Shown here in pieces: positions 47,313 through 58,670 of a DNA stretch of 64,000 nucleotides (the first letter of the stretch is position 1; each line of letters opens with the position of its first letter). The stretch lies in assembly GCA_033398695.1 (NCBI GenBank), contig CM065801.1, forward strand, positions 5,394,001 through 5,458,000, read 5' to 3'. Position numbers and translations under genes: made by a program. The DNA comes from Orobanche coerulescens (Eukaryota; Streptophyta; Magnoliopsida; Lamiales; Orobanchaceae). Below the pieces are notes generated by a model. That model made no database searches. It was not told the DNA's origin and saw only the letters and a list, made by a program, of their open reading frames with translations.

Positions 47313-47723
47313 AGCAATGGTCTGAAATATGTGCTAATGATTGTTGTTTTGGATATTGTTCGTACCTTGTGTATATGTGGATAACATATTGCTCTAGTTT
47401 TATTATGTGATGCGCCCCATAGAGCATTTATACATGTGGTATTATCATGATGCATATGATCATAGCATAACATTGGAAGTTGCTGTCACATGCATTGATC
47501 ATAGTACAGGCGTTCTAAAGGTGATCAGAACAAACTGTTTTGGTTATGTGCATCGCGGGATACTGGTAAGGGGCTGTTTTGTGGCGGAGTCTGGGACACG
47601 TCATAGTGATCCATGTGTTATGATTGGACACTTTGTGTGATGTTTTACGGTGGAGTCTGGGACACACCGTGGTGACTCATATGTATGATTGGGCACCTTA
47701 TAGCCATAATCCTGGTAGAGTCT
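47313..47723 (+). repeat. Tekay LTR fragment
   Basis: It is a close copy of 45835-46237 within LTR B: TGTCTGAAATATGTGCTAATG-type start, CGGAGTCTGGGACACG repeats. It is truncated at both sides. Confidence 0.85.
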
Positions 47724-47730
47724 ACCAAAT

Positions 47731-48007
47731 TGTCACATCTCGGGACCCCTCCGCCGTAGCATGATATTGTCCGCTCTGGGCACTCTCCTCTGAGCTGGCC
47801 CTCACGGTTTTGTTTCTGGGAGCCCAACGAGCAGCTTCCCAGGAGGTCACCCATCCTGAGACTGCTCCTCGCACCAGCACGCTTAACTTCGGAGTTCTCA
47901 TCATCCCGAAGCCACTGGGCTCCCAAAAGGCCTCATGCTATAAGGAGTTCGGCACGCACATATAAGGCACTTCGCCCGCTCCCTGCTAGTCGGTGTGGGA
48001 TATCACA
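47731..48007 (-). mobile_element. Cassandra TRIM LTR with 5S-rRNA-like domain
   Basis: On the minus strand it runs TGTGATATCCCACACCG to GAGATGTGACA (277 bp). Its centre (47818-47924) resembles plant 5S rRNA: A-box region AAGTTAAGCGTGCT (47876-47889) and C-box AGGATGGGTGACCTCCTGGG (47838-47857). The ends of this domain, GGGAGCCCA and TGGGCTCCC, are perfect complements and could form helix I. Outside the LTR, ATTTGGTA (a piece of the primer site) follows at 47730-47723, and the Cassandra internal domain precedes it at 48008-48085. 5S sequence in an LTR is the defining trait of Cassandra. Confidence 0.85.
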
Positions 48008-48085
48008 ATCCGCCCCTCCTCAAAGGACCCGACGTCCTCATCGGCACACTCGCACGACACGGTAGAGTGGCTCCGATACCAAATC
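48008..48085 (-). mobile_element. Cassandra internal domain joined to Tekay LTR
   Basis: On the minus strand: ATTTGGTATCGGAGCC (48083-48068), the CGAGTGTGCCGATGAGGACG stretch, and the purine tract CTTTGAGGAGGGGCGGAT up to the Cassandra LTR. The sequence on the upstream side is the end of a Tekay LTR (48086), not a Cassandra LTR. Confidence 0.7.
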
Positions 48086-50774
48086 TGTCACACCCCCTAG
48101 ATTTGACTATCAGATACCGGATATTAAAAATATCCTTATTATATATTAATCACAGCGGAAAACTTAAAACCTTTAAGAGGAAACTCTTTTTACACACCAA
48201 AAGTCACTTTTACACATCAGCCGACTATCATATTACAACCAAAAGAAAACATCGGCTGTATAGGTTTATAAGCAAACTTAGACTTAACACACACAGAGAA
48301 CACTCCACAGGTCTGATGTTCATATACAATGGCTTGTTGGTGTAGAGAAGCGTCCCATATGTCACCATATGCCTGATACCCCGAATTATTACCTATATCA
48401 CAAGAATTCAACTAAATGAGCGAAAGCTCAGTAAGTAGTGACACACAATGCATGAATGCATTTATGAATGAGTTTGTGAAATGCAGTTTCATTTTCCTTT
48501 AACTTTCAAAAACTCTTTTATAGCGCGCTGCTATGTACACCTCGAGTTCCTGGCCCGGGCCAAAAGTGTGCATGTCCAACCATAGCCAGAACAAACTGCC
48601 CAATCATAACACATGGGTCAGCCTGGCGTGTCCCAGACTCCACCAGGATCATGGCTATAAGGTGCCCAATCATACACATGAGTCACCACGGTGTGTCCCA
48701 GACTCCACCGCAAAACATCACACAAAGTGTCCAATCATAACACATGGATCACTATGACGTGCCCCAGACTCTGCCACAAAATAGCCCCTTACCAGTAGCC
48801 CGCGATGCACATAACCAAAACAGTTTGTTCTGATCACCTTTAGAACGCCTGTACTATGATCAATGCATGCGACAACCTCCAATGCTATGATATGATCATA
48901 TGCATCGTGATAATACCACATGTATAAATGCTCTATGGGACATGTCACACAATAAGAATAGAGCAATATGTTATCCACATATACACAAGGTATAAGCAAT
49001 ATCCAAAACATCAATCATTAGCACATATTTCAGACAAATGCTCTTGTGATACAGTTTTGCAATCAGTTACTACTTATCTTGTTCAGGTGATACCTTTGCT
49101 TTTATACCAATAAGAGTTGGTTGTGATGATATGTCTTCAAATACTGTTTCAACGAGTGCCTTTAAAGAATCTATATGGTATACACAAGGTTTAACTCACT
49201 GCGTATCCGAATGGTTTTACCAATTTCACATAATTAGTATTCTACAAATTTTATGTGCGCATTTTGTTATATACGAGCATAATAATCTATCCTTTTTGCA
49301 CTCCTAACTCATTATGAAGCCTATTACTTTCTGTTCATATTGTTAAATAAACTCTTATAGGCCACAATTCTAGGATTCTACAACAAGACAATGGTTTAGG
49401 GGAATTTATCAAGATCTTGAAATCACTGAATTTGTCCCGCGTATATCCACTTAATTATAAGTTGGATTTGCATGAATTTTTGATATATTATACCTAATAT
49501 ACTTAAGAACATGTGTATAGCAACCTCTGCCCCTGAATCACACGAATTCAATACTATCCACACATATTTTCAAAAGGTGGCAGAATTGATTCTTTTGTTG
49601 TCTTAGTGAGTTTTAAGCCCTATAAATCCACCTTAAACACAAGTTTAGGCCATGTATGAGTTCTTAACATCATTAGAACGTACATAATCACCTAAACCAG
49701 CTCTCACAACTTCATACCACACAAGAAATATAGCAAGAACAAGAGTAAAACAAAGATAACTCACCTTGATTGTTAACTGAATTGAGGTGTTGATGTTTTT
49801 TTGTGATTTCTCCTCAATTTTTTGATGGATTTTCGAAGTGTGGAGCTTATGGATCTAGTTAAGAGTGTCTAGAAGAGTTTAGAATCCGTTTCCGCCCTTA
49901 TCTAAGTGAAAGAGTCGGTTTATAAGGGTGAAAGTTCTAAAATACCCCTCAATGGCCTCCAGAAGTCAGGTTTAGAAGAATGGACCTGTTGAAGTTGTTA
50001 TAATCCGGTTCTTGGATGTTTTAAACCGGTTCTTAGTAGGTATTGATCATGTTTAGGGTATGGATGTATGGTCCAAGGTTTTTGATAAAGTTTAATATGT
50101 ATTTTTATTGTTTAAACTCAGCTACTTTTGCGAATACCTTCGAAAGTGATAGAAACTGAGTTTGATATTATCTTTATGAAATTTTATATAACTAAACCAT
50201 AGAAATAAGAGTCCGAGTACTCACTTAAAAATATGACATTATTGGATAATGAACTAAAGAACAAATTCCATTCTACCCGACCGCATTTGGGACGAATAAG
50301 GTACTTACAAATCGAATGACTTAACAACGGTTATCACTGAGGCCCTGAATTTCATCATTGATGGTATTCACCAGTATCAAGATGTTTAACACGTGTTATC
50401 GGAATAAGAAAGGGTTATTTACTTGAATCATCAATCAAAATTGACTCAGCATACCCGCCGACTATAGCCCCGAGACCAACCGATAGACACGTCACTGATA
50501 TTACTTACTGCTTATAGGCTTACCACTTGAACTTGGGGTTATGTTCAATGCTTAGCCACTTCAATGCCGTTAACTTAACTATCAAATAAGGTGAATCATG
50601 AAATGCCAAATAATACTTAATAACAAGTAATGCATGAATCATATTATTCAAATAATAGCAGTTTCATGTCACACTGTTACATTTTTATACGATTAAGCAT
50701 GAAGTCTTGCATGTTTTAAGATTAATATGTTATTATTGACTAGATCTTGTTTGTGAGAGTCTTTGGGCATCACA
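48086..50774 (-). repeat. Complete Tekay LTR of copy C
   Basis: 2,689 bp on the minus strand, TGTGATGCCC to GGGTGTGACA. It is uninterrupted and can be aligned along its whole length with LTR B. It contains several CAGACTCCACC-centred repeats (48640-48780) also present in the other copies. Confidence 0.88.
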
Positions 50775-50809
50775 ATATTCCCTCCTTATAGAAATTTCGT
50801 CCTCGAAAT

Positions 50810-53010
50810 TTACTTACCGAATAGAGCCGGATATTTATGCCTCATTTCATCTTCCTTTTCCCACGTGGCTTCTTCAACTGAGTGATTCTTCCACAACACC
50901 TTAACAAATGATATCATTTTGTTCCTCAATTCTGTTTGCTTACGAAGATCTTGACCGGTGTCTCTTCATAATTCAAGTCCTCACTTAACGGCAATTGCTC
51001 ATAGCTCAATATATGTGATGGATCTGAGACATACCTCTTCAACATTGAAACGTGAAAGACATTGTGAACATTTGTTAGTGATGGCGGAAGTGCTAACTTG
51101 TATGCCACTTCTCCAATTATTTCCAGTACCTCAAATGGGCCTATGTATCTTGGATTTAATTTCCCTTTGTTTTTAATCTCATGACGCCCTTCATTGGTGC
51201 CACCTTGAGAAACACTTTGTCCCCGACATCAAACTCAAGCATTCGTCGTCGGTTGTCCGCGTAGCTCTTCTGCCGACTCTGAGTTGTTAGCATTCTTTTT
51301 CTAATTTTCTCAATGGCTTCTTTGGTTTTCTGCACCAATTCTGGTCCAAGAAACTTCCTCTCACCCAGCTCATCCCAATGAATCGGTGATCTGCACTTTC
51401 TGCCATAAAGAGCTTCGTAAGGCGCCATGCCAATAGTTGAGTGGAAGCTATTGTTATACGCAAACTCTATCAAAGGCAGGTAGGTATTCCACGACCCTTG
51501 GAAATCCAGTACGCACGCTCTTAACATGTCCTCCAGAGTCTGGATAGTTCTCTCCGACTGACCATCAGTCTGTGGGTGAAACGCTGTACTGAACGCCAAC
51601 TTTGTTCCCAGAGCTTTGTGTAAGCTCTTCCAGAATGATGAAGTAAAACGAGGATCTCTGTCTGATACAATTGATAAAGGCACGCCATGCAATCTTATAA
51701 TTTCTCTAACGTATAGATCCGCCAACTTATCCATGGAATACGTAGTATGTACTGGAAGAAAGTGAGCTGATTTTGTAAGGCGATCAATTATAACCCATAT
51801 GGCATCGTGACCTTCTCTGGTTCTTGGAAGTCCAACTACAAAGTCCATAGTGATGTCTTCCCATTTCCATTTAGGAACATCCAGTGATTGTAATGTCCCT
51901 GCGGGTCTTTGATGTTCTGCCTTTACTTGTTGACAAGTTAGGCACTGAGCCACAAATTTAACCACATCGTTCTTCATCCCAGGCCACCAATAGTGCATCT
52001 TTAGGTCCTTGTACATCTTGGTGGTTCCAGGATGTACTGTATATGGAGCGTTGTGAGCTTCTGACAGTATCTCCTTCTTCAGATTACTATTGTCCGGTAC
52101 ACATAGCCTCCCCTTGAAGTTGATAACTCCATCTGGTGTAATTCCAAAATCCTTGGATTTGCCTGTCTCAACTTCTTTCTTCAAATGAGACATATAGGGA
52201 TCCGTAAGTGGATCCTGTTTAATGGTCTCAAGTATGGTATAGGTTGCAGCGTCATTGAAAATAGTTTTCTGACATGCCCTTCTTGCACAATCTGCAATCC
52301 CCACTTCTCCAACTCTCGTAATAATGGTTTCTGAGTCCCTATTAATGCCGATACGCTAGCATTAGACTTTCTACTTAAAGCATCTGCAACAACATTTGCC
52401 TTACCTGGATGATAGTTTATTGTGCAATCGTAATCCTTAACCAATTCCAGTCATCGCCTTTGCCGCATGTTGAGTTCCTTCTGTGTGAAATAATATTTTA
52501 AGCTTTTATGATCCGTGTAGATTTCACATCTTTCTCCATAGAGGTAATGTCGTCATATTTTCAAGGCAAATACTACGGCTGCTAATTCAATGTCATGAGT
52601 TAGATAGTTTTTCTCATAATCCTTCAGTTGTCGTGAAGCATAAGCAATTACTCTTCCCTCTTGCATAAGCACAGCTCCCAATCCTGACTTTGACACATCA
52701 CTATAAATAACAAATCTTCCCGCACTTGTTGGAATTGAAAGGATCGGTGCAGATGTTAACCTCTGTTTTAGTTCTTCAAAGCTCTTTTCACATGCGTCAG
52801 ACCACTGAAACTTAACGTTCTTTCTCGTCAATTGAGTAAGCGGTGAGGCTATCTTGGAGAATCCTTCAACGAATCGTCTATAATAACCTGCTAACCCCAA
52901 GAAACTGCGTACCTCATGAACATTCTTCGGTCTGGGCCACTTACTCACGGCCTCCACTTTCCCTGGGTCAACTGAAATTCCTTCCTTCGACACTACATGC
53001 CCAAGGAATA
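50810..53010 (-). pseudogene. Tekay/Del chromovirus copy C: RT end - RNase H - integrase - chromodomain
   Basis: The best preserved integrase of the cluster: the 382-aa frame 51156-52304 includes [24 protein letters not shown], the Cys pair CLTC, DDE residues (MDF, SDRDPRFTSSF, QSERTIQ), and the start of the C-terminal domain. RNase H and RT end lie at 52181-52993 with frameshifts. The chromodomain region (50926-51108 and on) is frameshifted near 50940 and 51170. RT is cut at CCCAAGGAAT (53010), the same point as in copy A. An indel near MTLQP shared with A but not B groups A with C. Confidence 0.88.
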
Positions 53011-53433
53011 TATAAAATATACAGATTTTATTTTTGCATTCCTATTTTACCCTTAATAAATATTTGTATAATAATATAAGTGATAACATCAAAAAGCCCT
53101 AAAATACCATTAGAAGTTGAAAACAAAATAAATAATAATATTACATAATGACAAAGAATAATAAGCAACATAAAAGTTAATATATAAATATTAAGGTTGT
53201 TTTTGTAATATTATAATATAACAATAAATATAAAAGATGTGCCTTTATGTCATTTTATAAATTTCAGCTAGTATGATAGCTAGTTTTGCCACATAAATAC
53301 AATAATCTAAATTATCATACTACAGCTACATTATCAATTTTCAGCTAAATTATCTGATATAATCTAGATTATTGGTTTTCAGCTAGATTATCAACAATCA
53401 ACTAGATTATCAGTGAATGCATCCAAACATACC
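53011..53433 (+). mobile_element. Right part of the split MITE-like element
   Basis: It ends CATCCAAACATACC (53420-53433), inverse of the left terminus, with subterminal AATCTAGATTA and CAGCTAGATTATC motifs. The first 46 bases include CAGATTTTATTTTTGCATTCC, the second copy of the 36-bp junction repeat (53022-53057). A possible duplicated ATGG flanks the outer ends; this is weak. Confidence 0.6.
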
Positions 53434-54545
53434 ATGGTCCTTAGCAAAGCTTTATTCTTTTTCTTCATTGTTGTTTTTCTTTTTTTCTTTTCCAAATCCG
53501 ATTCCTTTAACTTTTTTTTTTTTTGGACTTCTTCAACCCCCCCCCCCCTTATCATTAATTCTCTTATATCCCTTTTATATTATAATCAATTATTAATAGG
53601 ATAGGTTGTCATAATTTTAAGTTGTATACTTGTATTTTAATGTCATTTGAGGTATTTTAATGAACTTAAACTAATATTATCTTCTTATTATTCTTTAGGT
53701 AAAACATGTACTTTTAAATTAAAAATAAGAAATTCTCAAGTAGCTTGCACTACGCGCTACGTTATTTCGCTGTTCGTTGTGGGGGGACAAAACACTAGCT
53801 AGCGGTTACGTTATGACTGTTTAAAACACTGATCGATATGCAATACAAGTATACAACTACGGAAGAGGTATACATTTAGCATTCATGTACCACTATAGAC
53901 CAACTACACTTAAGTGTTGATGAAGTTTATCATAATAAATATTGAAAAAATAATTGCATTGAAAAGAGCAAATAAAGAATCCCCTACCATAAATTCACAT
54001 AAAATTATCTTTTATTTTGTTTACGATATTAATTTATTTAACTCCCTCCGTTTGCAATTAAAATGCGTTTGAGAAATTTTAGCCAAAATTAAGAACTAAC
54101 AAATTTGCCAAATACACCCTCAACTTAGGGTGTGAGTGAACGTCGGTAACGCCCTCAACCCGGGCCCAGAACCATGATAATCGATTCGGATAGTGTTGAA
54201 AAATGTTAGTTCCGATTCGGTTTACCCATGAGTACCCATGTTTTACAAAAATCTTTTTATTTACATCAAATTTAAATCATTTTTTTTTCTTTATCTTCTT
54301 ACTCTTGTATCTAATTTAATATATGTACCAAGACCCGCACGATTTTTTCCTACCCGCCTCAGACCGAGACCCGAAGGTGACTATCCCAAATAGACAAATT
54401 TGGGTAAATTGATGTAAAAGGTAACAGTTTGATTTCAACGTCAATATACTCGACTGGTTGACAATACTCTTTTATAATTAAAACAAGGAAAAAGCAAGCA
54501 AAACAGCAAAACTGATACAACAAGTCTGGTATCATTCCGAAAATA
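53434..54545. other. Intergenic region downstream of GST
   Basis: It includes homopolymer tracts (T14 and C12 near 53510-53550), a Stowaway-like start (CTCCCTCCGTTTGCAATTAA near 54042) and GGGCCCAGAACC/CCCGAGACC-type degenerate repeats near 54155-54375. No gene was recognised. The GST 3' UTR probably occupies the right-hand end. Confidence 0.4.
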
Positions 54546-54565
54546 AAACACTCTTCAAGCTTCTT

Positions 54566-55769
54566 TCAGTGATTGTTTCTCATGGCAATGACCTTCTGCC
54601 AAGCTGGCCTTGCCATGATATCCTTGCACCAAGCAGCCACGTGAGGGCGTGCGTCGATGACCGCTACAACCGGTGTTCCCACCAAGTAGTCCAATGTGGG
54701 GATGTGATGGAGATCCGTTAGGGTGAATGTGTCGCCACACAAGTACTTAGTCTCCGCCAGTCGAGATTCATACACATCAAGAACCTTACCCAACCGGACT
54801 TCTTGCTCTTGGACAACAGCGTCATCTGTGCTCATACCTAGGAATGGTTTGATACAGAGTTCCCAGACTAACTTTCCAGCTGGGGAATCATAGTGATGAG
54901 CTTCGACCTCTAATCCCACGGATACAATGGCCATCTTCTTCGGATCGTGGGAAACCAATGGAGTTCCCTTTTCGGCGTAAGCGTATGCTATGTATCGACT
55001 GATTGCTCTTGATTCTGCATATGTAAGTAGTTTTATTTTTTTTGGAACAAGAAAAGCATTTTATTAATAGAGAAAAGGGGTACGAGAATTACACCTTTGG
55101 AGTACAAAGATATAGAACGTTCACATGTTAGTAGTTTTAATTAACATGAGATCTGATATGGGATAATTACGAAAACTACCCCAATGGAAAAAAAAAGGCG
55201 AATTTGCAAATTTGGTCTTGTAATAATAATGCCGATCAGAAGTACTACGTGAAATTTTCGATTTGTTACTATAAAATGCAAAGGTTGCCAAAAGGACCTG
55301 TTTTGTAATTGTGCCATACAAAAGTCCCACTTGCGATCTTGTTAAATCGTAAACCCTAGCATTTACTTTTTAATTTAGAAATTGCACCGTCAAGAAAGGT
55401 TATTTTTGTAATTTTCTAAGATAGCTAATTTTTTGTTTACTCACACACCCGGCCGAGTGATGTTGGTGAGGTCTGTGCCCGTGACCTTCGACCTCCGAGC
55501 AACACTACAACACTTTGCCACTAGGCCATCCACACGGGGACTCCAAAAGACAGCTAAAAGGTTTTTGTAAACCGAGTAAAAAGTCGGGATACTTTCGTAA
55601 TTATCCTTCATATGTATTTGTAAATTTGAGAAATCACAAGTTACCGAAGAGCTTCAGGTCTTCGTCTTCAAAGCCCGGAACTTGACCAAATGGCTGCATG
55701 CATGAACAAAAGTAAGTGAGGAAATCCATTTCATTAGCAGAGACTGCATTGTTTGTGATAGTTTTGAGA

Positions 55770-55804
<35 letters not shown>

Positions 55805-55990
55805 CATTTTGTTTTGTTTAATGGGATGTGTATCTATGCTTACGCTGATGGAAATAAAAGGCTCCTTTTTGTGTTGGCCGGCCTTCATGTCGATGGGAAC
55901 AAACTCATAATCGAGACCCTTCTCGTGCAGGCATGCCAACACTCTGTTCGTTGCGGTCGAGAACAAGGCGCCGTAGACCTTGATTGCCAT
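54566..55990 (-). CDS. Phi-class glutathione S-transferase (214 aa, three exons)
   Basis: Cytosolic GSTs of the plant phi class conjugate glutathione to electrophilic compounds or bind ligands. Exons: 55990-55844 (147 bp), 55693-55645 (49 bp), 55014-54566 (449 bp); all introns are GT-AG and phases join. Start: MAIKVYGALF is chosen over the Met three codons upstream because family members begin so. Thioredoxin-like domain residues 1-80: catalytic Ser11 in STATNRV, KAGQHKKEPF, QVP with cis-Pro55, Glu66-Ser67 in LFESRA. The all-helical domain ends with TLTDLHHIPTLDYLV and ARPHVAAWCKDIMARPAWQKV. The length and the 49-bp middle exon are typical of GSTF genes. No disabling change was seen. Intron 1 has an (AT)n tract and intron 2 two insertions. 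It is the only intact gene in the window. The paralogue number cannot be given. Confidence 0.93.
55036..55129 (-). mobile_element. Short poly(A) retroposon in GST intron 2
   Basis: It starts with eight Ts on the plus strand and is flanked by AGTAGTTTTA at 55026-55035 and 55130-55139 (10-bp duplication). 94 bp, probably a 5'-truncated LINE tail. Confidence 0.6.
55442..55545 (-). mobile_element. tRNA-derived SINE in GST intron 2
   Basis: On the minus strand, an A-box-like GGCCTAGTGGCAAAG (55527-55513) and a B-box-like GGTCGAAGGTC (55493-55483) at tRNA-like spacing. It resembles the head of plant SINEs and is not a foldable tRNA gene. Confidence 0.55.
55773..55802. repeat. (AT)n microsatellite in GST intron 1
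   Basis: About 15 AT units, likely polymorphic between individuals. Confidence 0.9.
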
Positions 55991-56075
55991 ATTGAACAAT
56001 GTAAAGAAACAAATCAGAAGAAACTTAACAAAGATGAGTTGGAGATGTTACAAAAGGGAGATATATATGTGCATG

Positions 56076-56083
56076 TATTTATA
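56076..56083 (-). promoter_or_regulatory. TATA box of the GST gene
   Basis: TATAAATA on the minus strand, 86 bp upstream of the start codon. The surrounding sequence is repeated near 59700 in a duplicated promoter fragment. Confidence 0.65.
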
Positions 56084-56099
56084 CTGATGTCTATTATTA

Positions 56100-57605
56100 T
56101 TATTATTCTTTGAATTCATGTAAAATTCAAAAGCTTCTTTTTGTGTCGGCAATGGTGGCAAGTGGCTTTGTTTACTTGTAGTTTGTCGGTGACCTTTTTC
56201 CCCCGGTGACATATGCGCATATGTCACACTAATTTAGGATACAGTTTTGCTATGTAAATATATTTATTGGGAAGTTTTAAAGTATTCACATGAATACTAT
56301 ACCTTTATGTATATTCACCATCGAATCCAGGATGAAAATTATTTGTTATAAATCGAACAATAAATATATATATATATATACAAGTATGGTACTCATATAA
56401 ATACTATAGAATTTTCTTATATTTATACATATATATATATTTCATTCATCTATTTATGGAGTGAAATGTATGTGTGGACAATTATATATTCATCTCATCT
56501 CATCTCATCCACTGTTTTGAAGAAAAAGCTGGAGTTTTTTTTTAGGTTTTCTACCAAATTTGCAAACGCAGACTACGTTTCTGCAATAATACTATATGCA
56601 CAATTATTTTGCAAAATCAAATTTTATAACACATCATCTCACCACACACTTAGCACTAAATTCATTATTTATTTCACTACGTATCCCGCTATTCACATAA
56701 TCAATGGCTCAAAAAAATTACAAACGATTGTGATTGTACCATTTTTTAAATTTCTAAGGTCATAATGACATAAGCAAGTATGTCATTCAAACTTATTGTC
56801 GGTTTTGGATCCATCTTCTCTATCTCACCATCTCATCACACATTTATGACTAAATTTTAAATTTTATAACACACCATCTCACCATACATTTATCACTAAA
56901 TTTATTATTTATTTCATTACATATCTCATTATTCACATAATCAATGATTAAAAACAATACCATTTTTTAAACTTTTAAGTAAACATGCATATCATTCAAA
57001 CTATTGTCGGTTTTGGACCCATCTACTCCATTGTTGAATGTTCACTCATTCTTATAAAGTGCTTGATAAAGTAATGTAAGCCTCCCCCACCACTACCCCT
57101 CTTTTTGACAAAATAACTTATTTTACAAAATCTCTTTATCCTTTTAGTTAATTATTATCTAAATTTATTATGTATGACATATTATTAACTTTAGATAGTC
57201 TTTAATTAAAATATATTAATATAAAAATTATAAAATATATTTATTAAAAATGCAGATCAGGTATGTTTTTTGATACTTAATTCTCTTTTATATTTTATTT
57301 TACTCTAATTTTGCAAACTCTATTTTACCTTCAAATCCATGGATGGGTTTACTACAGATCATGTATGTTTTCTAACTAGTACTTTGTGTAATTATCAAAT
57401 ATTGCTTGTTATAATTTGAATTGTTTTGTGTATAGATATTTCAAAGCAGAGATGATATATGACAAGTGGGCAAAGACGATCGGACTTAAAAACGTCTTTG
57501 TAATAGTTATTGATAAGTCGGCGTATAAAATTGGTTACAAACTTCCAAATGTACTCTCACCTCGAACTTATTCGAACCTTAGGTTTGATTCGGCTTGAAA
57601 CTTTC
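56100..57605. other. GST 5' flank, AT-rich with a tandem duplication
   Basis: Two related blocks of about 200 bp (about 56617-56815 and 56862-57020) share ACCATCTCACCA(C/T)ACA, AATTTATTATTTATTTCA and TATTGTCGGTTTTGGA. The whole flank to about 57050 matches 59656-63688. No gene; the plus frame at 57416-57598 is not recognised. Confidence 0.6.
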
Positions 57606-58124
57606 TGTAATATCCGCACTTTCTATTTTAGTAATTTCTATTTTTAGTGTATTTTCATTTCGGACGACTCTCTTGTAATTGTTTTGGTATTCTGAAACTA
57701 TTTTGTTCTGCATGTATGGCCATCCGAACGAGTTTCGGAGTTGTTTTACAAGATTTTAGATATTGAGTAACTTTTCCGAGTTTAGGCTCGATTTTCGTAA
57801 ATCTCGTTATAAACTGACGTTTCGTTACTTTAACGAGTTTATTTAATATTTTTGGATACGTTATGACTTCCTGAGATTGTTAGTTGGCCTCGAATCGTGA
57901 TTCTCGAGGGTCTGGGCTGTTTTGTAATTTTTCATAATTTTGGGTACCATTATTGGAATTGTTGTCTGTTCCATCGAATGGTTGGAATCATGTGTTCTGA
58001 TGGGAGAGTGAGCTTGCATGTTGTTATTTCGTATTAATGTTTCATTATGCGTTGGTAACTATCGAGTTTTATGCCTTTCGAGACGTGTACATTCTGACCG
58101 AGATTCACAATTGTAATCTGTATC

Positions 58125-58575
58125 AGAGCAATTAGCGCACGCTAACAATAGATATAGTGCGCGGTAAGATAGTATCTCTAGCGCACGCTAAGCTCATATG
58201 TAGCGCTCTCTAATCAGACTGGACAGTAAGTTCTGGCTTCTGGGTAGGTTGATTAACGTACGTTATAGTTTTATTGCGTATGTTGCTATACGTTATATAT
58301 ATCCCATTGTACACTAATGAGTCAATTAACGTACATTATCATTTCGTTGCGTACGCTAATGCGTACGAGCAGAATATTCTGGAATTGGACAGTAGGTTCA
58401 GTGATTCTTGACTGAACCAGGTAGCGTACGCTATCAGACAAGTTAACGTACGCTAACACAAATGTTAGCGCATGCTAAGGTGACATTAACGTACGCTAAC
58501 GGGGAGGACATAAGCCCCAAGACTGCGCTTTACCGAGGATAGCATACGCTAAGCATGTCCATAGCATACGCTAAT
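58125..58575 (+). repeat. TTAGCGTACGCTAA palindrome array
   Basis: Repeated palindromic motifs such as TTAACGTACGCTAAC, TTAGCGCACGCTAAC and ATAGCATACGCTAAG, spaced irregularly every 20-40 bp upstream of the TATA box. They vary at the central bases but usually keep the GCTAA half-site. Confidence 0.85.
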
Positions 58576-58670
58576 CATTGCCAGTATAAATAGGACAGCA
58601 GCAGTTAATTTCGTCATTTTCCTATCTTCTTCTTCTTCTTCCTTGGCGATTCTCGGCGATTAGGGACTGA

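Noticed and set aside
46856..47726. Plus-strand small ORFs and minus ORFs at LTR repeats (e.g. 45856-46152, 48718-49014)
   Set aside because: The same frame appears in each LTR copy and has no domain; it is a by-product of LTR sequence.
47818..47924. A functional 5S rRNA gene
   Set aside because: Only the A/C box part is close to plant 5S; the ends differ and the domain lies inside a TG...CA LTR with Cassandra context.
34239..53433. A single nested insertion by integrase into the MITE-like element
   Set aside because: The cluster's outer edges are truncated pol and truncated LTR, not LTR ends, and there is no 5-bp duplication.
55442..55545. tRNA gene in GST intron
   Set aside because: A/B boxes are degenerate and no anticodon arm or acceptor stem can be drawn; SINE is the better reading.
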